NCBI GenBank assembly: GCA_016748015.1
Contig: JAAOMT010000213.1
Location: 238,529 to 302,528 of the forward strand
Length of the DNA stretch: 64,000 nt
Reading direction: 5' to 3'
Source of the DNA: Geosiphon pyriformis
Taxonomy: Eukaryota; Glomeromycota; Glomeromycetes; Archaeosporales; Geosiphonaceae
In this document: positions 35,534 to 47,200 of the stretch, piece by piece
Layout: each line of letters begins with the position of its first letter
Numbering within the stretch: position 1 is the first letter of the stretch
Notes under the pieces: model-generated
What the model saw: only the letters and a program-made list of their open reading frames with translations
What the model was told of the DNA's origin: nothing
The model's database searches: none
Translations under genes and position numbers: made by a program

Positions 35534-37919
35534 TTATTTACCAACCTCACTGTCATATGATTCCGGTGGCGGCACTGCATGATAAGATGATGAATTATGC
35601 TTCTTCTCTTCATAAAAGGTAGTAGATGCCGAAGCAATAGCACCACTTGGTGTTGAAGAGGCAGATTGTGATGCAGATGTTGGTGATTGTGGAGTACCAG
35701 TTGTTGTATATCCAGCAGAATTTGCATAAGGCGCTGTTCCATAGCCAGTTGTGGTAGCTTGATACCCCGAATAACCATAATAATAACTGTTGGGATCAGT
35801 TGTTACAGTTGTTTGAGCCTGATTCTGTGGATAATAGTTGGTATACTGTGGATATTGATAGTATCTTGATTGGTTATATGGATTATATGGGTTATAAGCG
35901 GTGTTATTGGTTGTTGAAGCGGCAGAAGCAGTACCGTATGCGGTGCTCGAGTTTACACTGTATTGAGCCGAGTTGGCACCAGTATAAGGAGTAGGATTAC
36001 TAGCATTGTAAGAATTAGTGCCATTAGATGGAGGTGGCGGCGATTGTGTAGTAGGAGTTGTTGGGTTAGAAATTGAAGAGTTGGATGGTGGGGGAGGTGG
36101 AGGCGGATATGAAGGAAGGGGTGGTTGAGATGATGTGGTAGGAGGAAGAGGTGGTGGCGGTGGTAATGGTGGATTACCGCTAATTGGAGGTGGTGGACCA
36201 GTAGGCAAGGGTGGATTCGCGGGAGGTGGGGGATATCCCTATTATAAAGGTATGTAAAAGTAATTAGATTAATACAGCCTAATGATCCTGAATGCTATTT
36301 AATCTATTTCATACCCCTCCAGGTGGTGGTGGAGGCCCGTAAGCTGGTGGTCTGGGATACGGTGAACGTCCATAGGGAGGAAATACCGCTTGCTGTGCTC
36401 TATGTCGTTCCCATTCAGTTTTAACTGTATTTATAAGATCTTCACATAATTCTTTCGCCCTTTCTAGACCTTCTTGACTCCAACATCTTACGTCAGAAAG
36501 AGTGGATCAATATTAGCGAAATATTCAAGAATATAAGGTCATCTGTTACAGACATACGTGATATGTATATGTAGGGGTTCAAAAGCTTCTGCCCCGGAGG
36601 TCGGCTCAATATATCCAGAACCTCGGCCTTTCAACTGAACTTTGGCAGTTGTTTCTTGTTGTATATGTTTTACAAAGGCCCCTTGAGGTCCGACTATTTT
36701 GGCTCGAGGATTAAAGCTACGGTCTGGTTCTATTCCAACAAAGACTTTATCCTGAAAAAATTGACGCTAATATTCAATGTTTAAAAAAGTAATATCGTCT
36801 TATTAGTTGTCATGCCTGAGAAAAACAAAAGTGAAATAAGAAATCCAAAATACAAACCCCGCCTGAACTCGACACAGGTCCTTGACGAGGTGAGGCAACA
36901 GGAGGTGCGGGGACAAAAGATTGTTCCATTAATTCTTCGATTTTCCTGACAGCTTCATCCAGCGATTCTTGAGTTGGAGCTGATACATGCAAAAAAAGTG
37001 GTGGATCTTTTTCAGTTGCGAGACTTTTATCAGGATAATATTTTCCACGTGTAGTCACATCTGAAATAAGGCATTAGAGTGTCATATCATAAATCAGTAT
37101 CACGAATTCATGAGCAGTTTAACGACGAAATATTTTAAATGCATACCTGCGCCTGTTTCTTTGTGTATCTAAATAAATTATCCCAAGTTAATTCATACAG
37201 AGACATATTAAAATTACTTTGAAGATCTATGTTCTTGCCTGTTGTTGTGTGGCTCCTTTCGTCAGCAAATATCTGTTTTTACAATCGTTGATTATAATGT
37301 CTTTCAAAAATTCCATATCGGACTCTTTGACACCAGATGGGGTAAGTTTCCCATCCTAAGTATTTGTAAATAAATATATAATTATAAGAATGAATTTGGA
37401 CTAGATATTCCAAATATGAATTTGTTGATTACCTCAAGACTTCCGTTTTCTCTCCCTTCCGTTTTCACGCCAGCTTGAGCAGATAGTTTGAGAGCAGTGA
37501 TAGGAGGCTTTATTGGTACTTGAATTCCTTTTGCTGCTAGCATTGCATTAATCTTTGCAGCCGCTACAGCTGTAATGTTTAATTTTAACAGGGGTTGATG
37601 AAACTTGTATTATAACAATAGATCTTGTTTCGAGAAAAATGCATACCTGCTGCGATGTTGGGATCGAGAGTATCAGAGTTAGACGGCGTTGGAGAAAGTG
37701 GTCCAGAACCAGATGCATCATTGATGGTTTCAAACTTAAGCTGTTTAGAAGTAGGTTGGGAAGCATCAGTAGCGGAAGGTGGGGCTTCTTTGCCTTGATC
37801 ATCGAGGTCCCATTTACGCTTTCGACTAAATCAGTTATAGGAAGGGGAATTAGGTAGAATAGGGAACAAATTCGTGGTTAGGTGAACAGCTTAACCTACT
37901 TTTTATTTTGATTGGGCAT
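35534..37919 (-). CDS. KHDC4: KHDC4-like KH-domain splicing factor
   Basis: Nine exons: 37919-37900, 37825-37647, 37569-37433, 37355-37239, 37168-37147, 37060-36858, 36751-36558, 36486-36315, 36238-35534. They join in frame to 582 residues. A basic RKRKWDLDDQ N-terminus and the AAKINAMLAAKG segment are followed by a first KH-like region (NRYLLTKGATQQQIHKETGADVTTRG is split over three exons; residues about 140-190) and a second (VFVGIEPDRSFNPRAKIVGPQG...GRGSGYIEP, residues 228-291). The C-terminal half is Pro-rich, then Tyr/Ser/Thr-rich low complexity. KHDC4 (BLOM7) is known as a nuclear splicing cofactor. Intron 4 uses a GC donor; exon 5 has only 22 nt. The stop lies beside a possible further donor, so a longer C-terminus is possible. 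Confidence 0.87.
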
Positions 37920-38163
37920 TTCGTAGAAAGCAATATTTTCTGGTAAGAAAAATCGCAGAGAAGTTGCCTCGGAAATGGGAAGATGTGTCACACGATGAAA
38001 GAAGCAAAAAGATGTTTCAAATATTTTGGTTGTAGTACAAGTATTAAAAACACGTGCTATTCAAAGTCCCAACACACAATACGTTATCCGATGTCACGAG
38101 ATAACATACGAATTCACACACCAATTTTTTTGCTATTTGACCTTGACACAATACTTCTTTAAC
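37920..38163. promoter_or_regulatory. Shared divergent promoter region KHDC4 / SmG
   Basis: 244 bp between two divergently transcribed start codons. It contains a palindromic CACGTG at 38051-38056, a motif bound by bHLH factors such as Cbf1 in fungi. That both genes are driven from here is inferred from spacing. Confidence 0.5.
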
Positions 38164-38545
38164 ATGTCAAGAGCCTCTCAACCAGAATTGAAAAAGTATA
38201 AACAACCTTTCATATTAAATCTTATATTCATTAATTTATACGATAAAATAATTTGTTTTTAATTAAAATGTCAATATTGATAGATACATGGAAAAGCACT
38301 TGTTCATTCAATTAAATGGTGGGCGAAAAGTGACAGGTATTCTTCGTGGATTTGATCCATTTATGAATTTGGTCCTGGATGAAACGGTGGAGGAAGTCAC
38401 TGCAACAGAAAAACATAATATTGGAATGGTGGTACGGAAAATTTTTTCATATTATTGATTAAATTGACATCTTATAATTTTATTTTAAAATTAGGTCATT
38501 CGAGGAAATTCTGTCGTAATTATGGAGGCTCTAGAAAAAATTTGA
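38164..38545 (+). CDS. SNRPG: Small nuclear ribonucleoprotein G (SmG)
   Basis: Three exons (38164-38195, 38284-38431, 38495-38545) give 76 residues, the usual length for SmG. The product begins [16 protein letters not shown]. The Sm1 motif ([22 protein letters not shown]) and Sm2 motif ([12 protein letters not shown]) are complete, including the Gly and Asn residues that contact RNA. SmG is one of seven Sm proteins forming the ring on U1, U2, U4 and U5 snRNAs. The gene runs head to head with the KHDC4-like gene and tail to tail with eIF3i (161 bp between stops). Intron borders are GT-AG and the reading frame is exact. Confidence 0.95.
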
Positions 38546-38706
38546 TTATTTGTGGCAAAAGAAAGCGATGATAGGCTTAATAAAAATGTGAACTATCTCA
38601 AATATTGATTTGTTATTATTTGAGAGATCGGTTATAAGCAGATTATGGTGACCGGGTATAAATTCACCAGCCACAAACATCGCCGACATAGTCTTGAACA
38701 AAAAAG

Positions 38707-40047
38707 TTATAAATCTGGATATTTGAATTTAAAATAATCTGAATCGAAATGATGTACACGAACATAACCATCCTCCCCTCCTGAAGAAAAGCTTTTCCCA
38801 TCAGGATGTACCGATATTGTATTGATAGGACCAAAATGTCCTTTGACTCGACCAACTTCTTCCTCCAAAATTTTATGCCAAAATCTGCATTCAAATTTTC
38901 CTTGTCGTGCTCCGGTAGTTGTAACCTGCATGGCATCTTGCCCTCCTCCCAGTATTACAAAATCTTGGACGGGAGTAATGGCCGCAGAGTTAAGAGGAGC
39001 ATCGGTGACGTACTTTTTAAGAGGACTGAGCGTATTCGATTCAAAAATTTGTGCAGATTTATCCTTCGATGATGTGATAAAATATGTTCGATCTTCTGAC
39101 ATTTGAAGATCGGTAATTTCAGCAGTATGTGGATGAATTGATTGAATTAAATCACCATTCTGAAAATGCAAAATACTTATTAGATCCATGACATTCAAAA
39201 TGTAGAATTCGAACATTATGGGGATTTTTTTAATACCTTCCAATCATATTGTGATATAGTGCCGTTCTCATGTCCAGTGATTATATATTTGTTTAAATAA
39301 CCCCAATCTGCCACCATCACCTTAGATCCTTCCGGATAAATTACAACAATAGGTTCCTCTAATTCTAAAGGATCGAAAACATAAGACTAAGATTATAAAT
39401 CAAAAAATAAATAAATAGTTTCCTACGTTGGGCATTAAGATCAGAGTCGATTGATAAAATCACCACAGTGCCAGGAAAACCCATGCGTGGTTCAGTCACT
39501 GCGAGTGCCATTGAGTCATCTTCTGAGAAAGCGATTCTTCTAACTGCGGTCTTAAATTCCCAAGTATGTAAGCATTTGCCAGTTTGGACATTCCAAAGCT
39601 TTGCACTATTGTCTGCGGACCCTGTTAAAGCTAGTGTACTCATAGCTTTAATGATGACACGAGAGAAGATTAGATTGTTAAAGAAAATAAGAGGAGCTTC
39701 ATGGTAATGTCCCTTGGGCAAATTTATCAAGGATGGCAGTTAGTATTCAATCGAATGATGTTAACGAAATGGTTCACAAAAGTACGTAGGATACAGTTTA
39801 CGGCCACAGTCCAAATAGCCCCGTTATGCCCATTATAAGTGCCTAATCGTTCGCCATTATGAGAGTACCAAACATTTACAACGTGATCCTTAGAAACAGA
39901 GAATAAAAGGTCCCCTTCGATGTTGTATTTTATTTGTGTGAGAGATCGCGTGTGCCCTTGTAGTAAAATGGGTCTCTGTTGGGTTAAAATATGGTGAGTA
40001 AAAGAAACCCAAATTTCAAATTCTTCTGCAAAGCTTTTTTTTACCAT
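38707..40047 (-). CDS. EIF3I: Translation initiation factor eIF3 subunit I (WD40)
   Basis: Exons 40047-40045 (only the ATG), 39975-39795, 39645-39427, 39358-39237 and 39159-38707 join to 325 residues, the normal size. WD40 repeats are seen from [18 protein letters not shown] onward: [97 protein letters not shown]. eIF3i is a propeller subunit that docks to eIF3b and g on the 40S subunit. The start codon is followed at once by a GT donor, so the first coding exon contributes one codon. Divergent from LSm6 with 219 bp between the start codons. Confidence 0.95.
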
Positions 40048-40266
40048 TATTGAAGTTAAATTCTCTTATTCCAAAGGTCAAATCATATTTTTTCTGTTAA
40101 ATATACATTTTGTTGTTACACAATTCGCGTATTCCAATGATAATCTATTCACCTGATTTTAGAATTTTGAAAGTATCGAATGCATTTTTGCCTTTGTCCT
40201 TTCTTTTTTCTTTTTAACCGTTTTACAAAAAAACCCTCTTAAAGTTTTTGGCTTTTTGTCGTAAAA
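40048..40266. promoter_or_regulatory. Shared divergent promoter region eIF3i / LSm6
   Basis: 219 bp between the two start codons, with a pyrimidine-rich stretch (CTTTTTCTTTTTAACC) before LSm6. No known motif was identified; a bidirectional promoter is inferred from spacing only. Confidence 0.45.
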
Positions 40267-40718
40267 ATGTCACAGCCAGGTCCACCGCAATCAACTTCAA
40301 CCCAACAACACCATCAGCAAGAAAGATCACCCACAGATTTTTTAAATAATGTAATTGGGCGACCAGTTGTAGTAAAACTAAACTCTGGCGTTGACTATCG
40401 AGGTAAACATTCTAATTTTTTTGATCGATTTTCATTCACGTTGAGCATTACTTATTCGTGTATATCGTTCTTTCTTGCCTAGGCATCCTTTCATGCCTTG
40501 ATGGCTATATGAACATTGCCCTAGAACAGACTGAAGAGTGGGTGAATGGTCAACTCAAAAATAAGTATGGAGACGCGTTTATTCGTGGAAATAATGGTAT
40601 TTTATTATTTATTTTCTATATTTATACAAGACTCTAGTATAAGAAGACGCTTTATTTTTTTTTATATTTTTGTTCATTGACAGTATTATATATTAGCGCG
40701 GATAAGAGGCGAGATTAA
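40267..40718 (+). CDS. LSM6: U6 snRNA-associated Sm-like protein LSm6
   Basis: Three exons (40267-40402, 40483-40596, 40684-40718) encode 94 residues. After a Gln/Ser-rich extension (MSQPGPPQSTSTQQHHQQ) comes the LSm fold: DFLNNVIGRPVVVKLNSG, Sm1 VDYRGILSCLDGYMNIALEQ and Sm2 FIRGNNVLYISADKRR. The GYMNIALEQ wording and the charged end are characteristic of LSm6. LSm6 is in both the nuclear LSm2-8 ring on U6 snRNA and the cytoplasmic LSm1-7 decapping ring. Frame and splice borders are consistent throughout. Confidence 0.95.
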
Positions 40719-42285
40719 TAATGCATTTAGAACTGGAAATGAAAGAATAACTTCTAAATATAATTTTTCACTCAAGAGGTTTATAGAAATCCCACAATAT
40801 TTGTTTGTCGCATTTCGATAATCTCCACCACTTCGATCATAATTTATATCCTATACACGTAATTGGCAAGAGACGTCTATTCAAAATTTTAATTATACCT
40901 ATAGAAGATTAAAACACTTAGAGATAAGTCAAAGTAGTTTTGATGTAACCCCCAGTATTGGAGAAAGTCCGGATAATTTGGATGGCAAAAACAGTTTTTA
41001 GAAAATAAATTCTCATGTGCTTCATAAGTGACAGGTTAATATTGGTAAACTGAGTTTATTTTTGCGTTTTTTTTTTTGATATCCGAGATTCTCAAAATGG
41101 GCAAGCAATTGTAACTGGGCATCACTAAACAACTACCCGCGAACTGAACGTTCTCACGAAGAAGTTTCCAGGAGGCAGTCCCGGTCACAATTGTGTACCA
41201 CTCATGAAGTTACCTCTCAAGCTTAGCCTTTCGTTTGTTCCACATCTGGCAGTTTAAATTGAAATCTTTTGGCAAGAGACAATATCAGATCTAAATCCTC
41301 ACATCATCAAATATCAAAAGAATTTTATTGTATTTCTCTTTAAGTCTCATCCTTGCTGCATCGGCTGATACTTTCTAGAAAGCGTAAATACGAACATCCA
41401 TCAAGCGCTAAGACTAGTTTATGGAAAGTATGTATACCCCTTAAAAAATGGCAAGCTCCAAACAGTCAACTCATTAATTTATGTTCACACAGAATTTCAG
41501 CTTGGACGATAAAGGGAGTGATTACGGCAAAGGGATATGTGAAAAAGATGAGGGTGAAAGTGAAGATAAATGTGCTTAAGCCATCAATCCTGCTAAGGTT
41601 TGTACCGGTGCCTTGAAACATCCTCAATGAATTCTTGAAGAGTCTCTTTGTCTTCAATGTCTCACGTAATTATACTGCTGATCATTATTATTCTAATTAT
41701 TCTTCATCACATCAGCTTTGTTTCAGCAGCTATTTCGGCGTTGAACGACCTTCCTTTTGTTTCCCGTTCCAGTTACTGCAGCTGAAATCATTAGGGCACA
41801 CATCGGAAATCAATGTTTTCTTGAAGTGCTTGGTAGAGGGTTGCCCATATCTGCCTTTTTAGTCGTCAGGACGACATCGTGCGAAAGGGGAGTTAAAACA
41901 AATCATCCATACAACATATTGAAAGCTGTCATTCATCCGACCTACAAATTTCACTCCACCGTAGTATCCATAGGGCCAACAGAGAAGTCAAAAGTTTCAC
42001 GAAAAATAAGTTTTAACTAATTCGTCTGTTGTGTTTCTGTACAGTACAAAAAGCACTGTATAAAATTTTTATTCACCAAAAAATTTTTGGTTTCTCTTTT
42101 CACGAACTGGTTTTTTCTTTAGAAACCTTGATAATTTTTGTAAAAAAATTTGGTGCTAGCCAAAAAATTTTGATAATTTAAGAAATTTAGGCCCAATAAG
42201 TAATGCGTAAGCGAGATCACTGGACATTAACTGACTTGTTATTTCCCTTTCTCTCCTCACATTTCAATTTTCGTCTGCAAAGAAT
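40719..42285. other. 1.6 kb between LSm6 and the RBM18-like gene, no gene recognised
   Basis: Composition is gene-like, not desert-like. Several short open stretches occur (about 40,868-41,003; 41,353-41,616; 41,757-42,020), but none has a recognisable domain and no consistent spliced model was found. A 42-codon frame with a secretion-type start is listed separately. This could hold a small lineage-specific gene, a decayed gene or a noncoding transcript. Confidence 0.4.
41657..41785 (+). CDS. Possible short secreted peptide ORF (uncertain)
   Basis: ATG 41657 opens a 42-codon frame starting MSHVIILLIIIILIILHHIS and then FVSAAIS. It has a long hydrophobic core and a plausible signal-peptidase site after VSA. 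The short mature part (about 18 residues) ends SRSSYCS before TGA, and a possible AG acceptor (CCCGTTCCAG) lies close, so the frame may continue in another exon. There is no homology I can name and no proof of expression. A chance hydrophobic run is a real alternative. Confidence 0.25.
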   Translation: MSHVIILLIIIILIILHHISFVSAAISALNDLPFVSRSSYCS

Positions 42286-43418
42286 ATGTCAACACCTCGA
42301 TCTTTATCAAAGGTATCTAGACTCCTAATTGATTATATATCCATTGTTATTATTTTCTCTTTTTTTTGAGTAACTCTTATGATAAAAGCTTGACGAGAAA
42401 CGCTTATACATCGGGAACTTGGACCCTGCTATCGATGAGTAAGCCTTACACCACTTATTATAGTTTTCTGAGTTTTCACGCTGATTCTTTTTGAGACTAA
42501 CCTTCTTAACTAAAACTTACAGATATACCGTAATAAAACTGTTCGAAGCTTACGGGAAAATAACCCATTTGGATTATCTATTTCATAAGAGTGGCCCTAG
42601 ACGTGGACAACCTAGAGGTTATTGTTTTTTGGAATATAGTAGAAAGGAGGTAATCTTTTTTAGTCTTATTTTGAAATTCTTGAATCAATTTAATTGTCTT
42701 TTCGATTGGAATAGGATTGAAGTATTTGTGGGTGCTTCTCTTTTCAAAAAACCATTGCACGTAGGAAGCCTTGAAAGCCATGACTACTATGCACTCCAAG
42801 GTCATTAAACACCGCGCTATCATTGTTACTTACGCCTACGCCGTAAGTAGCGGATCATTAAAGACTAATCTTTATCATTCTGAGGATTTATATACGTGAA
42901 GCTTAATATCAGATTCTTTTAATAAAGGCACCGGATAATTATGAAAACGGCAGCTCCAGTAATTTTAAGAAACGAGTGGGCTCTTTTATGAATAATAGGC
43001 CAACCACAATTTCTTTACTGAAGGCTCATAAGATGGTTAATGCGAGGTAAAAAATGAACATTGTTTACTAACCTTTAAGGATTAATGGATCATTTTCAAA
43101 TATAGTTAATAAAGCTTGAGATTCATTTTCAATTTCTAAAAATGCGATAATAGTACGGATTCTAAGATCCAAACCCTTGAACGGAAACTAGCTCAAATGC
43201 AGCAACAACAGCATCAAACGGTTGCTTCTGATTTGTCGCCAAAGAAAATGAGACAATCACGAGATTCAGAGTCATTATTGACGAATTCCCAAACAATTCC
43301 GAAAAAAGAGAACTCTTTACCGTCCTTTCAATCAATAAATACAGCTAATCTTAAACATGCCAATATATCTACGCAACAGAGATTTAACCCTTACGAAATA
43401 CCAAAGCACAAGAAATAA
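42286..43418 (+). CDS. RBM18: RBM18-like RNA-binding protein (single RRM)
   Basis: Six exons (42286-42312, 42389-42438, 42523-42649, 42765-42842, 42928-43046, 43154-43418) join to 221 residues. One RRM fills residues 13-95: RNP2 LYIGNL, then LFEAYGKITHLDYLFHKSG, RNP1 RGYCFLEY, and EALKAMTTMHSKVIKHRAIIVTYAYA. The GQPRGYCFLEY wording and the FHKSG insert match the RBM18 family, whose exact role is not well established. The tail is charged, with LERKLAQMQQQQ likely helical, and ends in basic KHKK. It follows LSm6 in the same direction but 1.6 kb away. Confidence 0.9.
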
Positions 43419-44248
43419 AAAAGAGGTTGGGAAAAGAGGCTTGGTTTTTATTTTGTAAAATTGACTTGATTTTTTGTTATATAAGCTGATCATGTTCTAT
43501 AGACTTCATGCCGGATATAGATTAAAATCCTGGACACGCACAAAAATGAAATTCCTTGCATAAATATGAATCATCCGGGACGATCACATCGCTAAAGCCT
43601 TAACCTTTATGTATATCGTTGGCAACCTTTATCAATCATTTGTGGATTTACCGAGCAGTCATATATGATGATAATCGAGAAAGGTACAAAATCAAATGGC
43701 AGGATTCTAAATCAATGATCCAATAGAGTCAAATTGGCATCTGATCTTGAGGCAGTACGTATCGAGGCTTTTTTGGCAAATTGGAAAAAGATTCTACTTT
43801 ACAAAATACTGAGGTTGGATATGTTCGAGATAAACTTGTAAGGCTAATTCTGTAGATTTTTGAGGGAAAAGCCTGATGTGAGGGCTTTATCGGATCTCTT
43901 TTTCGATCAACAGAAATTGGACATATAGTCTATTGATTGCACTGGTTGATGACTTTTGCTCAAAGAAATAAATAATAATTCATGCACATTTTATTGTCTA
44001 TTTTTAATTTTTGAACTTCAAAAATACTATATTAAATTGATTTTATAATTAATTTTTTAATATTAAATGAAACAGCAAATTTATTAAAATTGTGAAAACT
44101 ATAAGTATTTATTTTAAAAACTTCTGAAATTCTAATAAAAATGTATAATTTTATTACAGAATAACCTATAAAAACTTGGTTTAAGCTTTTGATGTATAGG
44201 GAATTTATAAATCAACTTATGGGTTTATCCATTGGAATTGGAATTTTT
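43419..44248. other. Spacer between convergent RBM18-like and ITFG1-like genes, no gene seen
   Basis: Holds the two 3' untranslated regions. Around 43,720-43,930 short plus-strand stretches are open in two competing frames (e.g. VKLASDLEAVRIEAF), but stops break both. A decayed gene is possible; I do not annotate one. Confidence 0.4.
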
Positions 44249-47200
44249 TCATAAAGCATCAAAATTAATAACGTGCAATGCTTTTCTCTTTTCCATTGCA
44301 TCTTCTCGCTTATAAAGTATAAGTAATTTCAAATTAGTGAAAAATCGAAAAGTTTAAAAAGATTTTCATAAAATCACCTTTTCTGCCCAACTTAAGCCAA
44401 ACACAACGATTGCCAAAATACCAGTTGCGGTCATTAACGTAATTAACACCCATGGAACCCAAACTCCAGGATGTATATATAATTCCAGTGACCATCTAAA
44501 ATAAAGGAAAGTCATGTGTCAAAATGTAAGAAAATTATTCAACCAATTGAAGCATTAAATGAAAGATAACTTACGTGCTTGGATCATCTACTCCGGGTGG
44601 CTGATAAGGAATTATTATGAGTTGAGAGTTAGGTATGACCCCAGAAAAGGTACTGTAATGTTGACTCTAAACAATATAAAATTATGAATTCTTAGCAAAA
44701 TGGAACCTAATATATCTTAAGGAATCTGTTAATTTTACCTGATTTCTCGTTGTTCCAACAAATAATTCTTCCACATAATTATTTGTACGTCCGAGTCCAA
44801 AAAGGCAATAAGGAGCTTGTAGCGATATATAACCAGTTTGGGAGTATTGGGCCACTTGAACAAAAGGGTATCATCATCATCATCATCATCATCAAAACAT
44901 ATTATTATTTAGGTGAAGCACTACTTACCTTGATTTGCCCGCTTCTTACCCGACGTGTCAAGAATAGTGAATTTGAAAGTAGCCCCAGGATAATTAACTC
45001 CGAAAGGTTTCTATAAATCCATTTAAATGAATATCACGAGAATGGAACAATTTAATGAAGAAATCTTGTCATAAAGATACCTGTTTTTCCTCTACACCAT
45101 TCAAAACTTTGGGCGAAATTGGTTTGAGAAGTCTCAATATAAAATAAATAAAACACAATGAAAATCATCAGAAAAACGAACCTAAGGTTTTGACAAAAAA
45201 TGCGTCATTGAAATAATTATTATGTATCATTTCAACATTTCGGGTGGTGGATTTGGAGCCTGAAGATTTTAAAACCATTATATCTAATGTTCCCTAAGAA
45301 TATAAAGAAATTTCTAAGTGAAGATTAAATTTAGCCAGAACCTAGATTTTTGCACGACATACATCTTCATCTAGGTCCAAAAATGTCGCAGCTGTTGCTT
45401 CGGTCAGGGAATTCAATGCCTCGGCACCGCTTACAACTTTGACGAATGTCCGTCTTTGGGCATTAACAGCGGCCGGCCAACATTTCCCAGAAGTGCACAA
45501 TACAGACTGCCATAGAGAAACAGATCCAGTCTCACTTATTACTAAGATATCAGGATATCCATCAAGATTATAATCACCTGTTCAAATTGAAGGATGACTG
45601 GTTAAAAGTACACCAAAGAATGTTTATTAAAAGGCTTTCAAGTAAGTTTACCTATTCGAATCGGTACAGGCAAAAATCCCTTAAAAGCTTTATCGAGGAT
45701 CATTAAATTTCCGATATTTTGTAAAATGACATATGCCTAAAAGAAAATCTAATTCATATAAATAGTTCAGATGAATTAAATCAGAGAAAGCAAAAACGAA
45801 CATTATTCAATCGGTCTTGCGAGAAGTCGAACTTGAAGTTATCGTCGGCAGTACATAAGTTAGTGGCCTGTCGGCAATTAGTGGATTTATTATCGCTGCA
45901 GAGAGGAATCTGTTTATTGTAAGCGATATGGATTTCACATTTTTTATTTTTCTCTTCGCACACAGGAAACACCATATCAATTGTTCCATCACCATCTATA
46001 CAATTAAATCAATAGAATTTTTGAAATTAATATAAGGAGAAATTATTGTTATAACCGATTTAACTTCAAGAAAATCATTGAGAAGCTGGTCAACATCTCC
46101 CAATGTTGCTTTAACCACGGACTTAATATTTATCATGAAAAATGATCACGTTACAAGAGAACAGGTCACTAACCCATGTCGGCAAAAGATACTTGTCCAA
46201 CGCCTTTTGGTAACTCATAGCTACGGCTATAGTCAAATCCATTCAACTTCGAATTCGTCCAGATCTGGGAAGTGATAGGACCATTCGGATCTTTTTGACA
46301 CGTGAAAAATAAATCTGAAAGCCCAAATGTTAGAATTTGATCCAAATTATTTTCCCTTGGCAGAGGTCTGTGACCAGATTAATCAAGAAAACAAATAAAT
46401 TTAAATTATGAAATATGTAAAATAGGGTAGGTTATATATTTTGATAGACTTCCTCCTTGAACAAATAAATATTTTTGTAAAACGCTGCCAAAACTCTTGA
46501 AACACGCGAGTACATTGAACCTTTCCTCCCTCATGATTATATTAGAAATAAAATTTACCTGATAAGCAATCTCCATTAAGATCGACAAACGCGTTCGAGT
46601 GTGGTTCTGACCATTTGCATGTCTTTTCAGTTGTTTCATTGAAAGGAAATGACAATCTACAATTGGTGATAAATAAATTTATTAAAATCGGGGATTTTTC
46701 GTGTGAACCGTGTCAAACCCAAAAAGCTTACACCTCAAATAAATTTCCTGTTTTTCTTTCAGGGCCATATAGATTTTTCCAAATTGACAATTTCATGTCA
46801 GAATTATTATGGTACACGTAGCCAAGCAAATCGGTGGTCATATTTCCAGCATAATCAAATGGAATCGGTTGTGGGGACATAGCCGACGGTACTTCCAAAT
46901 ATACTTGGTCTAAATAATCAACCAACAACTAGATAATGTTGAAAAATTACGAGAAATATTTGTGAAAATGATTCTCCTTTTGAGAATTATTAAATACCAA
47001 AGGTGTCTTTCCCGTTTCCAATGTAAACTCGCATGAATAGCTCGCCTTTGGGCGGATCTTTTTGCCCCATTACTAACAAATCTAGTTTCCCATCATAATT
47101 AAAGTCACCAGGTAAAATATTTGTTATAATAAAATTGCTTTCTTTCGAGATTGTTATATTGGCCTTAGATTTCTCGAATTTCCAATTTACTATTTAAAAA

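Noticed and set aside
38664-39106. Alternative frames over eIF3i exon 5
   Set aside because: Shadows of the WD40 coding frame.
43720-43930. Possible gene between RBM18-like and ITFG1-like genes
   Set aside because: Open stretches are in competing frames with stops and no splice solution or domain.
44870-44893. (ATC)n as coding repeat
   Set aside because: Lies in an intron; exon borders on both sides are fixed by phase.
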